From positions 1-64,000 of the forward strand of contig CAYFSJ010000001.1 in NCBI GenBank assembly GCA_964345765.1: a stretch of DNA of 64,000 nt. The letters run 5' to 3'. Both the position numbers and the translations under genes were made by a program. The notes below the pieces were generated by a model. That model ran no database searches. It was not told the origin of the DNA and saw nothing but the letters and a program-made list of their open reading frames with translations. Every line of letters starts with the position of its first letter. Position 1 is the stretch's first letter. Origin of the DNA: DUUI01 sp964345765 (GTDB taxonomy: Bacteria; Bacillota_I; Bacilli_A; Erysipelotrichales; Erysipelotrichaceae). Shown here one piece after another: positions 43,158 through 52,455 of the stretch.

Positions 43158-45409
43158 TGAGTAAAAAGAAAAAAACAACTAGACGAAAGCAACAAAAATC
43201 ATCAGAACTTTCACCAGCCATTGGCTTGATTGTTGCGCTAAGTGTCATTGTCCTATCCATGATAGGACTTTTAGAGTTTGGTTTATTTGGAACCATCATT
43301 TCATCAATCTTTCGAGTCTTATTTGGTGATTGGCCAATTCTCTTTTTCTCACTTTTAATCATTGGAAGCATTGTTTGGATACTTTATAAACAAGAAATAA
43401 AAATGAACACACGACTGATTTTAGGGATAGTTTTACTATTTATTGCCTTTGAAGTTTTTTTAGTGTTAATTAATGGTAATGATTTAAAAGGATGGGCAGT
43501 CTTTGATCAATTCTTTAAATCAATTGATGGCATCTTTAATCGGACAGCCTCCGCCCAAGGTGGATTATTTGGTGCATTATTCTATACTTTATTCTCTTGG
43601 TTATTTGATCATGGAGGAACGATATTAATTACCATCTTATTAGCGTTAAGTGGAACTATTTTATTGATGTATTCAAAAGTTAATAAACTTCAAGAAACGA
43701 TTTGGTCCAGAGAGAAACCCGTTAAAAAACTTGTTAAGAAACCTTCGGCTAAAAAACTAAAAGAACCAAGTGACGTTTCTAAATTTGATGATGTGATTAA
43801 TTTTGATCCTTTACCTGAGTTTGAACCAATTGATATGGCTCAAGCACTTAAGAATGAACAAAAACAAAAACAAGAAAAATCAATGTTTATTGATGTTAGT
43901 AAAGAGAAAGAACAAACTCAAGAGAAAACTTCAACTGATGAAACTGAATCAGTTGCTTCTGAAGAAGAAAATGTTAATTATCAATTACCATCCCTGGATT
44001 TATTAGATAGACCAAGTGGTCCAACTCGTTCTGCTGCCAATCAAAATGCGGCCGTCTCAAAAGGGGAGCGATTGGTCACTATTTTAGAACAATTTGGGAT
44101 TGGTACTACTTTGGTCAATACTCATATTGGACCTTCGGTGACGAAGTTTGAACTTCGTTTGGATTCAAATGTTAAAGTCAGCCGTTTAGCTTCGTTACAA
44201 GATAACTTAATGATGGAGTTAGCTGTTAAAGAAATACGAATAGAAGCACCAATTCCAGGAATGACTGCGGTTGGGGTTGAGATTCCTAATATTGAAATGA
44301 CACCAGTTCGTTTAATAGAATTATTGGATAATGTACCAAATAAACTCAAGGATGAGCGCTTGTTGTTTGCTTTAGGGAAGAACTTAATGGGTCAAAACAT
44401 GTTTGGTACTCTTAATAAAATGCCACACTTGTTGGTGGCAGGGGCGACAGGTTCTGGTAAATCGGTATCGATTAACTCAATGATTGCGACCATTTTATTA
44501 AGAACCAAACCAAATCAAGTTAAACTACTATTAATCGATCCTAAGAAAGTTGAATTTCAGGTCTTTAATGATATTCCACATTTAATTGCTCCTGTGATGA
44601 GTGATGCCGTTGAAGCGGCCAAAGCACTTAATGTGGTGGTTCAAATTATGGATAATCGATATGAGATGTTCTCTCAAGAGGGAGCCCGAAATATTGGGAG
44701 TTATAACCAAATGGCTGAGACCAATTTATTACTCACACCGATGCCTCATATTGTTGTTATTATTGATGAATTAGCAGATTTAATGATGGTGGCAGGTAAG
44801 GAAGTCGAAGCGAGTATTCAACGAATCACTCAAAAGGCTCGTGCATCTGGTATTCATTTAGTGGTTGCGACACAACGTCCATCGGTTGATGTTATTACGG
44901 GTGTTATTAAAGCAAACATTCCTAGTCGTATTGCTTTTGCGGTCAGTAGTGGAACTGATTCTCGAACAATTTTGGATAGTGTTGGGGCAGAACGATTACT
45001 TGGTTATGGTGATATGCTCTATCATCCATTAGGTGATCCTAGTCCTACGCGAATTCAAGGGGTCTTTATATCAGATGATGAGGTACTACGAATTGCGAAT
45101 GAGGCTAAAAGTCAAATGTCACCGCGCTATGATGATGCCTTTATGAATATGGAAGGCAAAGAGGGGAATGCTGGTTTTGTTGAATCACATGATGATCCAT
45201 TATATGAAGAAGTCAAAGAATATGTCATTAGTGAACAAAAAGCGAGTACGTCTTTATTACAACGACGCTTTGGGATTGGCTATAATCGTGCTGCTCGTAT
45301 GATTGATGCTTTAGAAGAAGCGGGCATCATTGGTCCTGTTGCTGGTAGTAAGCCTAGAGATGTATATATAAAACCTCAGCCACAAGTTGAGGAGGAGTCA
45401 AACTTTTAG
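43157..45409 (+). CDS. ftsK: DNA translocase FtsK/SpoIIIE
   Basis: Septal DNA pump that clears chromosomes from the closing septum. The 750 residues start with about four membrane helices (about 17-175), an acidic/Lys-rich linker (about 190-285), then the RecA-like motor with Walker A GATGSGKS (about 430-437) and Walker B VVIIDELADLMM, and a C-terminal winged-helix gamma domain (about 690-745, LLQRRFGIGYNRAARMID). Overlaps the rnjB stop by one base. Confidence 0.95.
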   Translation: MSKKKKTTRRKQQKSSELSPAIGLIVALSVIVLSMIGLLEFGLFGTIISSIFRVLFGDWPILFFSLLIIGSIVWILYKQEIKMNTRLILGIVLLFIAFEVFLVLINGNDLKGWAVFDQFFKSIDGIFNRTASAQGGLFGALFYTLFSWLFDHGGTILITILLALSGTILLMYSKVNKLQETIWSREKPVKKLVKKPSAKKLKEPSDVSKFDDVINFDPLPEFEPIDMAQALKNEQKQKQEKSMFIDVSKEKEQTQEKTSTDETESVASEEENVNYQLPSLDLLDRPSGPTRSAANQNAAVSKGERLVTILEQFGIGTTLVNTHIGPSVTKFELRLDSNVKVSRLASLQDNLMMELAVKEIRIEAPIPGMTAVGVEIPNIEMTPVRLIELLDNVPNKLKDERLLFALGKNLMGQNMFGTLNKMPHLLVAGATGSGKSVSINSMIATILLRTKPNQVKLLLIDPKKVEFQVFNDIPHLIAPVMSDAVEAAKALNVVVQIMDNRYEMFSQEGARNIGSYNQMAETNLLLTPMPHIVVIIDELADLMMVAGKEVEASIQRITQKARASGIHLVVATQRPSVDVITGVIKANIPSRIAFAVSSGTDSRTILDSVGAERLLGYGDMLYHPLGDPSPTRIQGVFISDDEVLRIANEAKSQMSPRYDDAFMNMEGKEGNAGFVESHDDPLYEEVKEYVISEQKASTSLLQRRFGIGYNRAARMIDALEEAGIIGPVAGSKPRDVYIKPQPQVEEESNF

Positions 45410-45434
45410 AATTAACAGAATCTTAACAATAAAA

Positions 45435-45463
45435 TTGACATTAAAGACACAGTTCTTTAAAAT
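45435..45463 (+). promoter_or_regulatory. Promoter of the BMP lipoprotein gene
   Basis: Consensus TTGACA (45435-45440), 17-nt spacer, TAAAAT (45458-45463). Strong promoter expected. Confidence 0.8.
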
Positions 45464-45490
45464 AGAGTTATGACCATACAAGGAGGAAAT

Positions 45491-46678
45491 ATGAAAAAAT
45501 TATGGACATTACTTCTTACTTTGGTATTAGCGTTCGCATTAGTTGCTTGTTCAACTGAACCTACACCAAATACAGATGAAACAACGGATCCAGACACAAC
45601 TGAAACTGATCCAACTACCGATGTAGATGAAACAGAAGAAACTGAAGATGAACCTACTGGTGAATTAACAGATTCAAGTCTTTACCTAATCACTGACGTT
45701 GGTACAATTGATGACAAATCATTTAACCAAGGTGCTTGGGAAGGTTTAGAAATGTATGCCAAAGAAGTTGGTGTAAAAGCTAACTATATTCAACCATTAG
45801 ACCAATCTGATGCTGACTATACAACAGCAATCTCTCAAGCAGTTGATGCTGGAGCAGAAATTATTGTTACTCCAGGTTTCTTATTTGGTAATGTTGTTCT
45901 TCAAGCTCAAGAAAAATATCCAGATGTAAAATTTGTCTTAGTTGACTCTACACCAAATAATGGCGCTGAAGGCGATGCTTATGTAGAAGAAACTGCTGAC
46001 AACACTGTCTCAATTCTTTATAAAGAAGAACAAGCTGGATTCTTAGCTGGTTATGCTGCTGTTAAAGAAGGCTTTACTAACTTAGGATTCATGGGTGGTA
46101 TGGCTGTTCCTGCAGTTGTTCGTTTCGGATACGGATATGCTGCTGGTGCTGATTATGCTGCAAAAGAAATGGGTGTTGATGTAACCCTTAAATACACTTA
46201 CCTTAACTCATTCGGACCAGATCCACAATTCGTAACAATGGCTGGATCTTGGTATAACGAAGGTGTTGAAGTCATTCATGCTGCTGCTGGTGGTGCTGGT
46301 AACTCTGTTATGGCTGCTGCTGAAGAAGCTGATAAATGGATGATTGGTGTCGACATTGACCAAAAAGATGAAAGTCCAAAAGTATTAACTTCTGCTATGA
46401 AGAACCTTAAACTATCAGTTTATGATGCTGTTAAGGGTGCCTTTGAAGGTGAATGGCAAGGTGGAGAAGTTCTAAACCTTGGTGTTGAACATGAAGGGGT
46501 TCAAATCTCTGATGATTTCAGCCGTTTTGAAAATTTCACAGAAGCTGATTATGAAGCAGTTTACCAAGCATTAATTGATGATGCAGATGGATTAGCTTCA
46601 AATATCCCAACTCTTGAGACTACTGATGATCCTTCAACTTTAGAATTTGATAGAGTTACAATCGAAGTCGTTCAATAA
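45491..46678 (+). CDS. BMP-family (PnrA-like) nucleoside-binding lipoprotein
   Basis: Extracellular solute-binding lipoprotein, 395 residues from ATG 45491 after AAGGAGG. Signal peptide with lipobox LVAC, then a Thr/Asp/Glu-rich linker (about 20-52), then the BMP fold starting YLITDVGTIDDKSFNQGAW, as in PnrA/TmpC, which bind purine nucleosides. Codons are strongly biased and the promoter is consensus, suggesting high expression. Its transporter genes follow after a 288-bp gap, so nucleoside uptake is the likely job. Confidence 0.9.
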   Translation: MKKLWTLLLTLVLAFALVACSTEPTPNTDETTDPDTTETDPTTDVDETEETEDEPTGELTDSSLYLITDVGTIDDKSFNQGAWEGLEMYAKEVGVKANYIQPLDQSDADYTTAISQAVDAGAEIIVTPGFLFGNVVLQAQEKYPDVKFVLVDSTPNNGAEGDAYVEETADNTVSILYKEEQAGFLAGYAAVKEGFTNLGFMGGMAVPAVVRFGYGYAAGADYAAKEMGVDVTLKYTYLNSFGPDPQFVTMAGSWYNEGVEVIHAAAGGAGNSVMAAAEEADKWMIGVDIDQKDESPKVLTSAMKNLKLSVYDAVKGAFEGEWQGGEVLNLGVEHEGVQISDDFSRFENFTEADYEAVYQALIDDADGLASNIPTLETTDDPSTLEFDRVTIEVVQ

Positions 46679-46698
46679 TTTTATTGAAATATTAGTTC

Positions 46699-46873
46699 AA
46701 AAAGGGCTGTATAAATGTTCGATCCGAACTGGTAGACACAGCTGAACTGGTTTATAATCTAAATATGATTGTTTCTGCATAAAACAATTATAACAAAAGC
46801 CAACTTATCTGGAATCAGATTTGTTGGCTTTTTGTTTATAACTAAGACTGTTTATTCGTTACAGCCCCTTTTA
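46699..46873. repeat. Candidate MITE-like element with terminal inverted repeats
   Basis: A 13-base repeat at the left edge (46699-46711) is nearly the reverse complement of the right edge (46860-46873), with one extra G in one arm. The enclosed 150 bp has no gene. This could be a non-autonomous transposon or simply a long-range RNA pairing; target-site duplication is not clear. Confidence 0.35.
46795..46833 (+). terminator. Terminator after the BMP gene
   Basis: Stem AAAAGCCAAC/GTTGGCTTTT (46795-46804, 46823-46832) with an inner ATCTG/CAGAT pair. Confidence 0.85.
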
Positions 46874-46895
46874 TTATGACAATGAAATTGCTTAC

Positions 46896-46942
46896 AGTAA
46901 ACGCTTTTAGTTGTTTAATTAAAGTGATAAATCGGTTATAAT
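46896..46942 (+). promoter_or_regulatory. Promoter region of the nup-type ABC genes with cre-like site
   Basis: AGTAAACGCTTTTA (46896-46909) matches the cre consensus at all but two constrained positions and lies beside a weak -35 (TTGTTT 46911 or TTTAAT 46914); TATAAT at 46937-46942 is the -10. Carbon-catabolite control of nucleoside uptake is plausible. Confidence 0.4.
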
Positions 46943-46967
46943 AGGCGTAAAGATTAAGGAGATAGAG

Positions 46968-48503
46968 ATGGAATATGTTATCGAAATGTTGAACATTACC
47001 AAGGAATTTCCTGGAATCATCGCTAATGATGATGTTACCCTCAAACTAAGAAAAGGTGAAATACATGCCTTACTTGGTGAGAATGGGGCAGGAAAATCTA
47101 CATTAATGTCTGTTTTATTTGGGCTTTATACTCAAGAAAAAGGCATTATTAAAGTCCATGGTAATGAAGTGAAAATTAACAATCCTAATGATGCGAATCG
47201 TCTTGGGATTGGGATGGTTCACCAACACTTCAAGCTAGTTCAAAATTTTACTGTATTAGAAAATATTGTTTTAGGTGCTGAAGATACACAAAACGGATTA
47301 TTAAAACTATCAGATGCAAGAAAAAAAGTAGTAGAATTATCTGATCGTTATGGTCTAAATGTAAATCCTGATGCACTTATTGAAGATATTTCTGTTGGTA
47401 TGCAACAAAGAGTAGAGATTATTAAAATGTTATTTAGGGATAATGAAATTTTAATTTTTGATGAACCAACAGCTGTTTTAACCCCTCAAGAAATTGATGA
47501 ACTTATGCTTATTTTCAAACAAATGGTGAGTGAAGGAAAATCAATAATTTTTATCACTCACAAATTAGATGAAATTAAAGCAGTTTCTGATAGAGTCACT
47601 GTTTTACGTAAAGGGAAGTATATTGGTACTGTCGATGTTGCGGATGTAAGTGTTGAACAAATGTCAGAAATGATGGTAGGACGTAAAGTTAATTTAAATT
47701 TTACCCTTGAACCACGTCCTTTAGGTAAGAAAGTCTTATCTGTTAGAAACTTGAGCCTTGAGTCAAAGGGATTTGGTCAAAAGGAATTAAAGAATGTTTC
47801 CTTTGACTTGCATGAAGGAGAAATCCTTTGTATTGCTGGAATTGAAGGAAATGGTCAATCTGAACTGGTTTATGCTATTACAGGATTAATTAAAGATGCT
47901 ACTGGTAAGATTATGATTAATGGTGAGGATGTTTCTCATAAGTCCATTCGTTATCGTAATACTCATGGTTTATCTCATATTCCAGAAGATAGACATAAAT
48001 ATGGTTTGGTCTTAGATTATACTTTAGAAGAAAATATGGTTCTTCAAAATTATTTTGAACCAACTTTTAATAACAATGGATTCTTAAAATTTGATACAAT
48101 TCGTGATTATGCTGAAAAACTAATTACTCAATATGATGTTCGTTCAGGACAAGGACCTATCACCAAGGCACGTTCTATGTCTGGTGGTAACCAACAAAAA
48201 GCAATTTTATCTAGAGAAATGGAAAGAGATCACAATGTTCTAATTGCGGTTCAACCTACCAGAGGTCTGGATGTTGGTGCTATTGAATACATTCACTCTC
48301 AATTAGTTAAAGCGCGTAATGAAGGAAAAGCTGTCTTATTAATCTCACTTGAATTAAGTGAGGTATTAGGTATCTCTGATCGCATTATCGTTATGTATGA
48401 GGGAGAAATAGTAGGGGAACTTAATCCTCAACAAACAGATGAAACAGAACTAGGGCTTTATATGTCTGGTGCCAAGAGAAGTGAGGTGTCTTATGGTAAC
48501 TAA
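46968..48503 (+). CDS. nupA: Nucleoside-type ABC transporter ATP-binding protein
   Basis: Duplicated ABC ATPase of the sugar/nucleoside type, 511 residues with two nucleotide-binding domains. Domain 1: Walker A GENGAGKST (about 36-44), signature ISVGMQQRVEI, Walker B ILIFDEPTAVLT. Domain 2 has a degenerate Walker A (GIEGNGQSE), signature MSGGNQQKAIL and a Walker B region where the usual acidic end is altered (VLIAVQPTRGLDVG). This asymmetry is normal for the family. Starts after AAGGAG, overlaps the permease gene by 11 nt. Confidence 0.92.
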   Translation: MEYVIEMLNITKEFPGIIANDDVTLKLRKGEIHALLGENGAGKSTLMSVLFGLYTQEKGIIKVHGNEVKINNPNDANRLGIGMVHQHFKLVQNFTVLENIVLGAEDTQNGLLKLSDARKKVVELSDRYGLNVNPDALIEDISVGMQQRVEIIKMLFRDNEILIFDEPTAVLTPQEIDELMLIFKQMVSEGKSIIFITHKLDEIKAVSDRVTVLRKGKYIGTVDVADVSVEQMSEMMVGRKVNLNFTLEPRPLGKKVLSVRNLSLESKGFGQKELKNVSFDLHEGEILCIAGIEGNGQSELVYAITGLIKDATGKIMINGEDVSHKSIRYRNTHGLSHIPEDRHKYGLVLDYTLEENMVLQNYFEPTFNNNGFLKFDTIRDYAEKLITQYDVRSGQGPITKARSMSGGNQQKAILSREMERDHNVLIAVQPTRGLDVGAIEYIHSQLVKARNEGKAVLLISLELSEVLGISDRIIVMYEGEIVGELNPQQTDETELGLYMSGAKRSEVSYGN

Positions 48504-49608
48504 ACAAGTAAAAAGTAAGAAAAAGTTTGATATAAGACCGATTCTTCCTTCTGTTATTTCAATTGTTATTGGGATGATAATTGGAGTCATCGTACTATTC
48601 TTATCAAATCCTAGTAATGCCTTAGAAGCAACCATCCGTTTATTTAAAGGACCATTCAATTTTGGTCTTTCAAAAGGATTTGGTGATTTACTGTATTATT
48701 CAACACCAATCTTAATGACCGGTCTTTCTGTAGGGTTCGCCTTTAAAACCGGACTATTCAATATTGGTGCTTCTGGACAATTTATTGTTGGTGCTTTTAT
48801 CGCAATCTATGTTGCTGTAAAATGGACATTTATTCCCGCACCATTATTATGGATTGTGTCAATTTTAATGGCAGCTCTTTTTGGTGCACTTTGGGCCTTT
48901 GTAGTTGGTTGGCTTAAAGCTTGGCGAAATGTTAACGAAGTTATTACTTCCATTATGATGAACTATATTGGGATGTATCTGGTGAACTATTTAATTCGTT
49001 CTTGGGGAATTTATGATTCTCTTCGTAACCAAACGGTTCGTCCAAGTGTTACAATTCCAGGATTTGGATTAGATAAGATTTTCCCAGGATCATTTGCCAA
49101 TGGTGGAATTGTTATCGCTATCTTCTTTGCGATAGTTATGTATATTATATTAAATAGAACGACTTTTGGTTTTGAATTAAAAGCCGTTGGTTTAAACCGT
49201 TTTGCATCTAGATATGCTGGTGTTAATGAAAACAGAAGCATTATCTATTCTATGTTAATTGCTGGAGCTTTAGCAGGAATGGCAGGGGCATTAACATTCT
49301 TAGCTTCTACAGGACGTCATATCACAGTGGTTAATACCTTAGCTCCTGAAGGATTTAATGGGATTGCGGTCGCTTTACTAGGACTTAATAATCCAATTGG
49401 CATCATCTTCTCTGCTATGTTTATGTCCTATATTAAACTTGGTGGATTTGCGATTCAAACATTAGGTTTTGTTCCGGAATTAATCGAAATGATGATTGCA
49501 GTTATCCTTTATATTTCTGCTTTATCAGTTTTATTCAATACACTTTTAAGTAAACGAAAAGGTAAGCGAGAACAAATAGTGAAGGAGGGTCCAGTCGTCA
49601 ATGAATAA
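48493..49608 (+). CDS. nupB: Nucleoside-type ABC transporter permease 1
   Basis: Inner-membrane permease of the BmpC/NupB (branched-chain/BPD_transp_2) type, 371 residues from ATG 48493 after GAGGTG. About eight to ten membrane helices; key segments FKTGLFNIGASGQFIVG (about 80-96) and NEVITSIMMNYIGMYLVNY. It partners the following permease to form the channel. Overlaps nupA by 11 nt and nupC by 8 nt. Confidence 0.9.
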   Translation: MVTKQVKSKKKFDIRPILPSVISIVIGMIIGVIVLFLSNPSNALEATIRLFKGPFNFGLSKGFGDLLYYSTPILMTGLSVGFAFKTGLFNIGASGQFIVGAFIAIYVAVKWTFIPAPLLWIVSILMAALFGALWAFVVGWLKAWRNVNEVITSIMMNYIGMYLVNYLIRSWGIYDSLRNQTVRPSVTIPGFGLDKIFPGSFANGGIVIAIFFAIVMYIILNRTTFGFELKAVGLNRFASRYAGVNENRSIIYSMLIAGALAGMAGALTFLASTGRHITVVNTLAPEGFNGIAVALLGLNNPIGIIFSAMFMSYIKLGGFAIQTLGFVPELIEMMIAVILYISALSVLFNTLLSKRKGKREQIVKEGPVVNE

Positions 49609-50560
49609 TTTAGTATTCTTAGTCCAACAAATGATGATGTTTATGATTCCACTCTTAGTTGTTGCTTTAGCAGCAATGTATTCAGAGCGTTCAGGGGTTA
49701 TTAACATCGCCATGGAAGGAACCATGATTATTGGTGCCTTTACTGGAACACTCTTTATTAATTTTATGCAAAAATCAGAAGCACTTTCTGGTTATCCATT
49801 ATTATTTGTGGCACTGTTAATTTCAGCCTTAAGTGGAATGATTATTTCGGCATTTCATGCTTATGCTTCCATTAATATGTCTGCTGACCAAACTATTTCA
49901 GGGACAGCGCTTAACTTATTTGCGCCAGCATTTGCAATCTTTATGGCACGTTCAATTATTGGTATTCAACAAGTTCAATTCTTCAATGAATTTAGAATTG
50001 CGAAAGTACCAATCTTAGGAGATATCCCAGTTATTGGACCATTCTTCTTTAGACAAACATACTTTACAACCTTTTTAGGTATAGCGATCTTAATTATTTC
50101 TCAAATCGTTATTTTTAAGACTCGATTTGGATTAAGACTTCGCTCAGCTGGAGAATATCCTCAAGCAACTGATGCCGCAGGTATTAGTGTTAAGAAAATG
50201 CGTTATGCGGGTGTTCTTATTTCTGGTATTTTAGCTGGAATGGGCGGATTGATTTATATCTTACCGATTTCTACTAACTTCAATGCGGATGTTGCAGGGT
50301 ATGGGTTCTTGGCTATTGCGGTATTAATCTTTGGTCAATGGAAACCAATCTATATCTTTATGGGATCTGTCTTCTTTGCTTTAATGAAAACAATCTCAGC
50401 GGCATATAGTGGAATTTCATTCCTTGTTGGATTAGGTATCCCACCAGTGGTTTATCAAATCCTACCTTATGTAGCAACCCTGGTTGTCCTTGTCTTAACC
50501 TCTAAGAAGTCAGCAGCACCTGCCTCACTTGGGGAACCATTTGATAAAGGTAAACGTTAA
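49601..50560 (+). CDS. nupC: Nucleoside-type ABC transporter permease 2
   Basis: Second permease, 319 residues, BPD_transp_2 family. Contains YSERSGVINIAMEGTMIIGA (about 26-45) and SADQTISGTALNLFAPAFA, typical of NupC/BmpD partners. Last gene of the importer, followed by a bidirectional terminator. Confidence 0.9.
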   Translation: MNNLVFLVQQMMMFMIPLLVVALAAMYSERSGVINIAMEGTMIIGAFTGTLFINFMQKSEALSGYPLLFVALLISALSGMIISAFHAYASINMSADQTISGTALNLFAPAFAIFMARSIIGIQQVQFFNEFRIAKVPILGDIPVIGPFFFRQTYFTTFLGIAILIISQIVIFKTRFGLRLRSAGEYPQATDAAGISVKKMRYAGVLISGILAGMGGLIYILPISTNFNADVAGYGFLAIAVLIFGQWKPIYIFMGSVFFALMKTISAAYSGISFLVGLGIPPVVYQILPYVATLVVLVLTSKKSAAPASLGEPFDKGKR

Positions 50561-50570
50561 TCGACATACA

Positions 50571-50599
50571 AAAAGAGAATTCATTCAGAATTCTCTTTT
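50571..50599. terminator. Bidirectional terminator between nupC and the minus-strand gene
   Basis: Stem AAAAGAGAATTC/GAATTCTCTTTT (50571-50582, 50588-50599). Confidence 0.88.
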
Positions 50600-50611
50600 A
50601 CTTTGGGTTAA

Positions 50612-50890
50612 TTATAGGACTTGTTGTTTTTGTCTAGCTCTAAAGTCTTTAAACTCATCAATCGCAACATTTATAACTGGACTTAGTAATGGGGTTGCTG
50701 TTCTTAGAACTTCAATTAGTGATTTATTACGGTTCGCTTTCTTTTGACGCTTTCCTTGTTTTTCAAGTTCTTTTTGAGCTTTCTTTTGGGCTTTTTGAGC
50801 TTTTGCAGCAGTATCATCAATATTGAAGAATAAGTATCCCGCAACTCCGATAATTCCAATGGCTAATAAATTTTTAGTTGTATTATTCAT
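50612..50890 (-). CDS. Small membrane protein of unknown function
   Basis: 92 residues: an N-terminal hydrophobic helix (LLAIGIIGVAGYLFF, about 8-22) and then an Ala/Lys/Gln-rich helical stretch (AAKAQKAQKKAQKELEKQGK, about 28-47) likely to be a charged coil, ending with a short amphipathic part. Not recognised. Starts after AAGGAG, 10 nt behind pncB, so probably co-transcribed with it and ended by the shared terminator. Confidence 0.65.
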   Translation of the reverse strand: MNNTTKNLLAIGIIGVAGYLFFNIDDTAAKAQKAQKKAQKELEKQGKRQKKANRNKSLIEVLRTATPLLSPVINVAIDEFKDFRARQKQQVL

Positions 50891-50900
50891 CTTTTTCTCC

Positions 50901-52358
50901 TTAATCTAATGGTATATGTTTTTGATGATTTGATTCAATTAAATTATTCTTTAAATCAAATAGTTTTTGACTTAAGTCAACATAATATTGGTGAGGATAA
51001 CGAAGACGTTTGACTTCTTCCCACATGCTATCAAGTTCTTTTTGAGTATACTCAATGGTTTCTTCTAAGCTAGGAACTTCATAGACTAGCTCACCTTGTT
51101 TAAAGATTGGAATATGTAATTCTCTAAGTGTATAATTGGAAATCTTTTGACGTTTCCAAGGGGAGACTGGATCAAAGATGACCAATTCATCTTCAGGAAC
51201 CACTTCATCATGCAAGGCAATGTAATCAGCAATGGCCTTATTCGTTTCTTTATCATAGAAACGATACACTCGTTTATAACCAGGATTGGTTACTTTCTCA
51301 ACATTATCAGATATTTTGATTAGTGGTCTAATTGATCCATCATCTTCTTCATCGGCTACAATTTTATAAACGCCTCCAATGACAGGGGAAGTAGATGAAG
51401 TAATGAGGTTTTCACCAACCCCAAAGGCATCAATTTTAGCATCTTGAGCAATTAAGTCATCAATCACATCTTCATTTAGTGAGTTGGATGCCGAGATTTG
51501 ACAATCATGTAAACCTGCATCATCGAGCATCTTACGAGCTTCTTTAGATAAATAAGCTAGGTCACCTGAATCTAAGCGAATTCCTTTTAATCGATGCCCA
51601 TTTGGAATTAGATATTCTTTGGCAACCTTAATGGCATTCGGCACCCCCGATTTTAAGGTGTTATACGTATCGACTAATAAGATACAATTATCCGGCTGGA
51701 CTTTAGCATACGATAAGAATGCTTCATATTCCGTTTCAAAGAGCTGTACATAGGAATGAGCCAAAGTACCTGTGACTGGCACACCATATTTAAATCCTGT
51801 TAAGGTATTTGAAGTTGCTACACAACCACCAATAACGGCACATCGTGCACCTTCTACAGCCGCATCATACCCTTGAGCGCGTCTTGCCCCAAATTCTAAG
51901 ATTGCTTTACCTTGAGAGGCATGAACAATTCTTGAGGCTTTTGTTGTAATTAAAGTTGAATAGTTCACTGATAATAAGAATAAAGTTTCAACTAACTGAC
52001 ATTCAATAATAGGACCTCGAATGGTGAGTAATGGTTCATTCTTAAACATCACTGTTCCATCTGGAACACCATAAATATCCAATTTTAAGTCAACATTTCT
52101 TAAATAATCAATAAATCCATCATCATCAAAACCTTCATCTCTAAGATACTGAAGTTCTTCTTCAGTAAATTTGAAGTTTTTAATGGCATCAATAATTCTG
52201 TTTAATCCATTAAAAATAATGTATCCATGTTGATCAGGATGTTTACGGGTAAATAAATCAAAATAAACAATATCGTCTTGTCGATTTTGTTTATAATAGG
52301 CGTAAGCCATGCTGAACTCATAAAAGTCAGCCATCAAACTTACATGTTCTTTAAGCAT
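50901..52358 (-). CDS. pncB: Nicotinate phosphoribosyltransferase
   Basis: Makes nicotinate mononucleotide from nicotinate, feeding the NadD half of the fusion at 21 kb. 485 residues from ATG 52358 after GGAGG (a longer upstream frame lacks a ribosome binding site). Family hallmarks: MADFYEFSMAYAYY start, EFGARRAQGYDAAV with the conserved Arg, GTLAHSYVQ (catalytic His region), and LLVDTYNT. Length fits the PncB2-type of Firmicutes. Confidence 0.93.
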   Translation of the reverse strand: MLKEHVSLMADFYEFSMAYAYYKQNRQDDIVYFDLFTRKHPDQHGYIIFNGLNRIIDAIKNFKFTEEELQYLRDEGFDDDGFIDYLRNVDLKLDIYGVPDGTVMFKNEPLLTIRGPIIECQLVETLFLLSVNYSTLITTKASRIVHASQGKAILEFGARRAQGYDAAVEGARCAVIGGCVATSNTLTGFKYGVPVTGTLAHSYVQLFETEYEAFLSYAKVQPDNCILLVDTYNTLKSGVPNAIKVAKEYLIPNGHRLKGIRLDSGDLAYLSKEARKMLDDAGLHDCQISASNSLNEDVIDDLIAQDAKIDAFGVGENLITSSTSPVIGGVYKIVADEEDDGSIRPLIKISDNVEKVTNPGYKRVYRFYDKETNKAIADYIALHDEVVPEDELVIFDPVSPWKRQKISNYTLRELHIPIFKQGELVYEVPSLEETIEYTQKELDSMWEEVKRLRYPHQYYVDLSQKLFDLKNNLIESNHQKHIPLD

Positions 52359-52455
52359 AAAAGTCCTCCATGGTTTTATTATATATTCTTTTAGAAGTAA
52401 TTGCACGAAGTAAAATCACACTAAACTGTGCTAAAATAGGGGAGCGAGGTATCAA

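Larger units (their letters stand above)
46679..46967. other. 288-bp interval with inverted-repeat element inside the BMP/nup locus
   Basis: No protein gene. It contains terminal inverted repeats AAAAAGGGCTGTA (46699-46711) and TACAGCCCCTTTT (46860-46872), a direct repeat GAACTGGT (46726-46733 and 46744-46751), a GTTCG/CGAAC palindrome (46718-46730 region), a TATAAT box at 46753-46758, a hairpin ATTGTTT/AAACAAT near 46768-46787, a terminator (46795-46833), a cre-like site (46896-46909) and the promoter -10 of the next operon (46937-46942). Confidence 0.6.

Noticed and set aside
43803..44006. Lys/Asn-rich plus-strand reading frame inside ftsK
   Set aside because: Out-of-frame reading of the ftsK linker; no start signal.
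46717..46760. tRNA-like fragments (TTCGATCC followed by GGTAGACAC)
   Set aside because: The T-loop-like and D-loop-like pieces are in the wrong order, and no acceptor stem or anticodon arm can be built around them.
47850..48300. Degenerate Walker motifs in the second ATPase domain of nupA
   Set aside because: Asymmetric nucleotide sites are usual in sugar/nucleoside ABC ATPases of this type.
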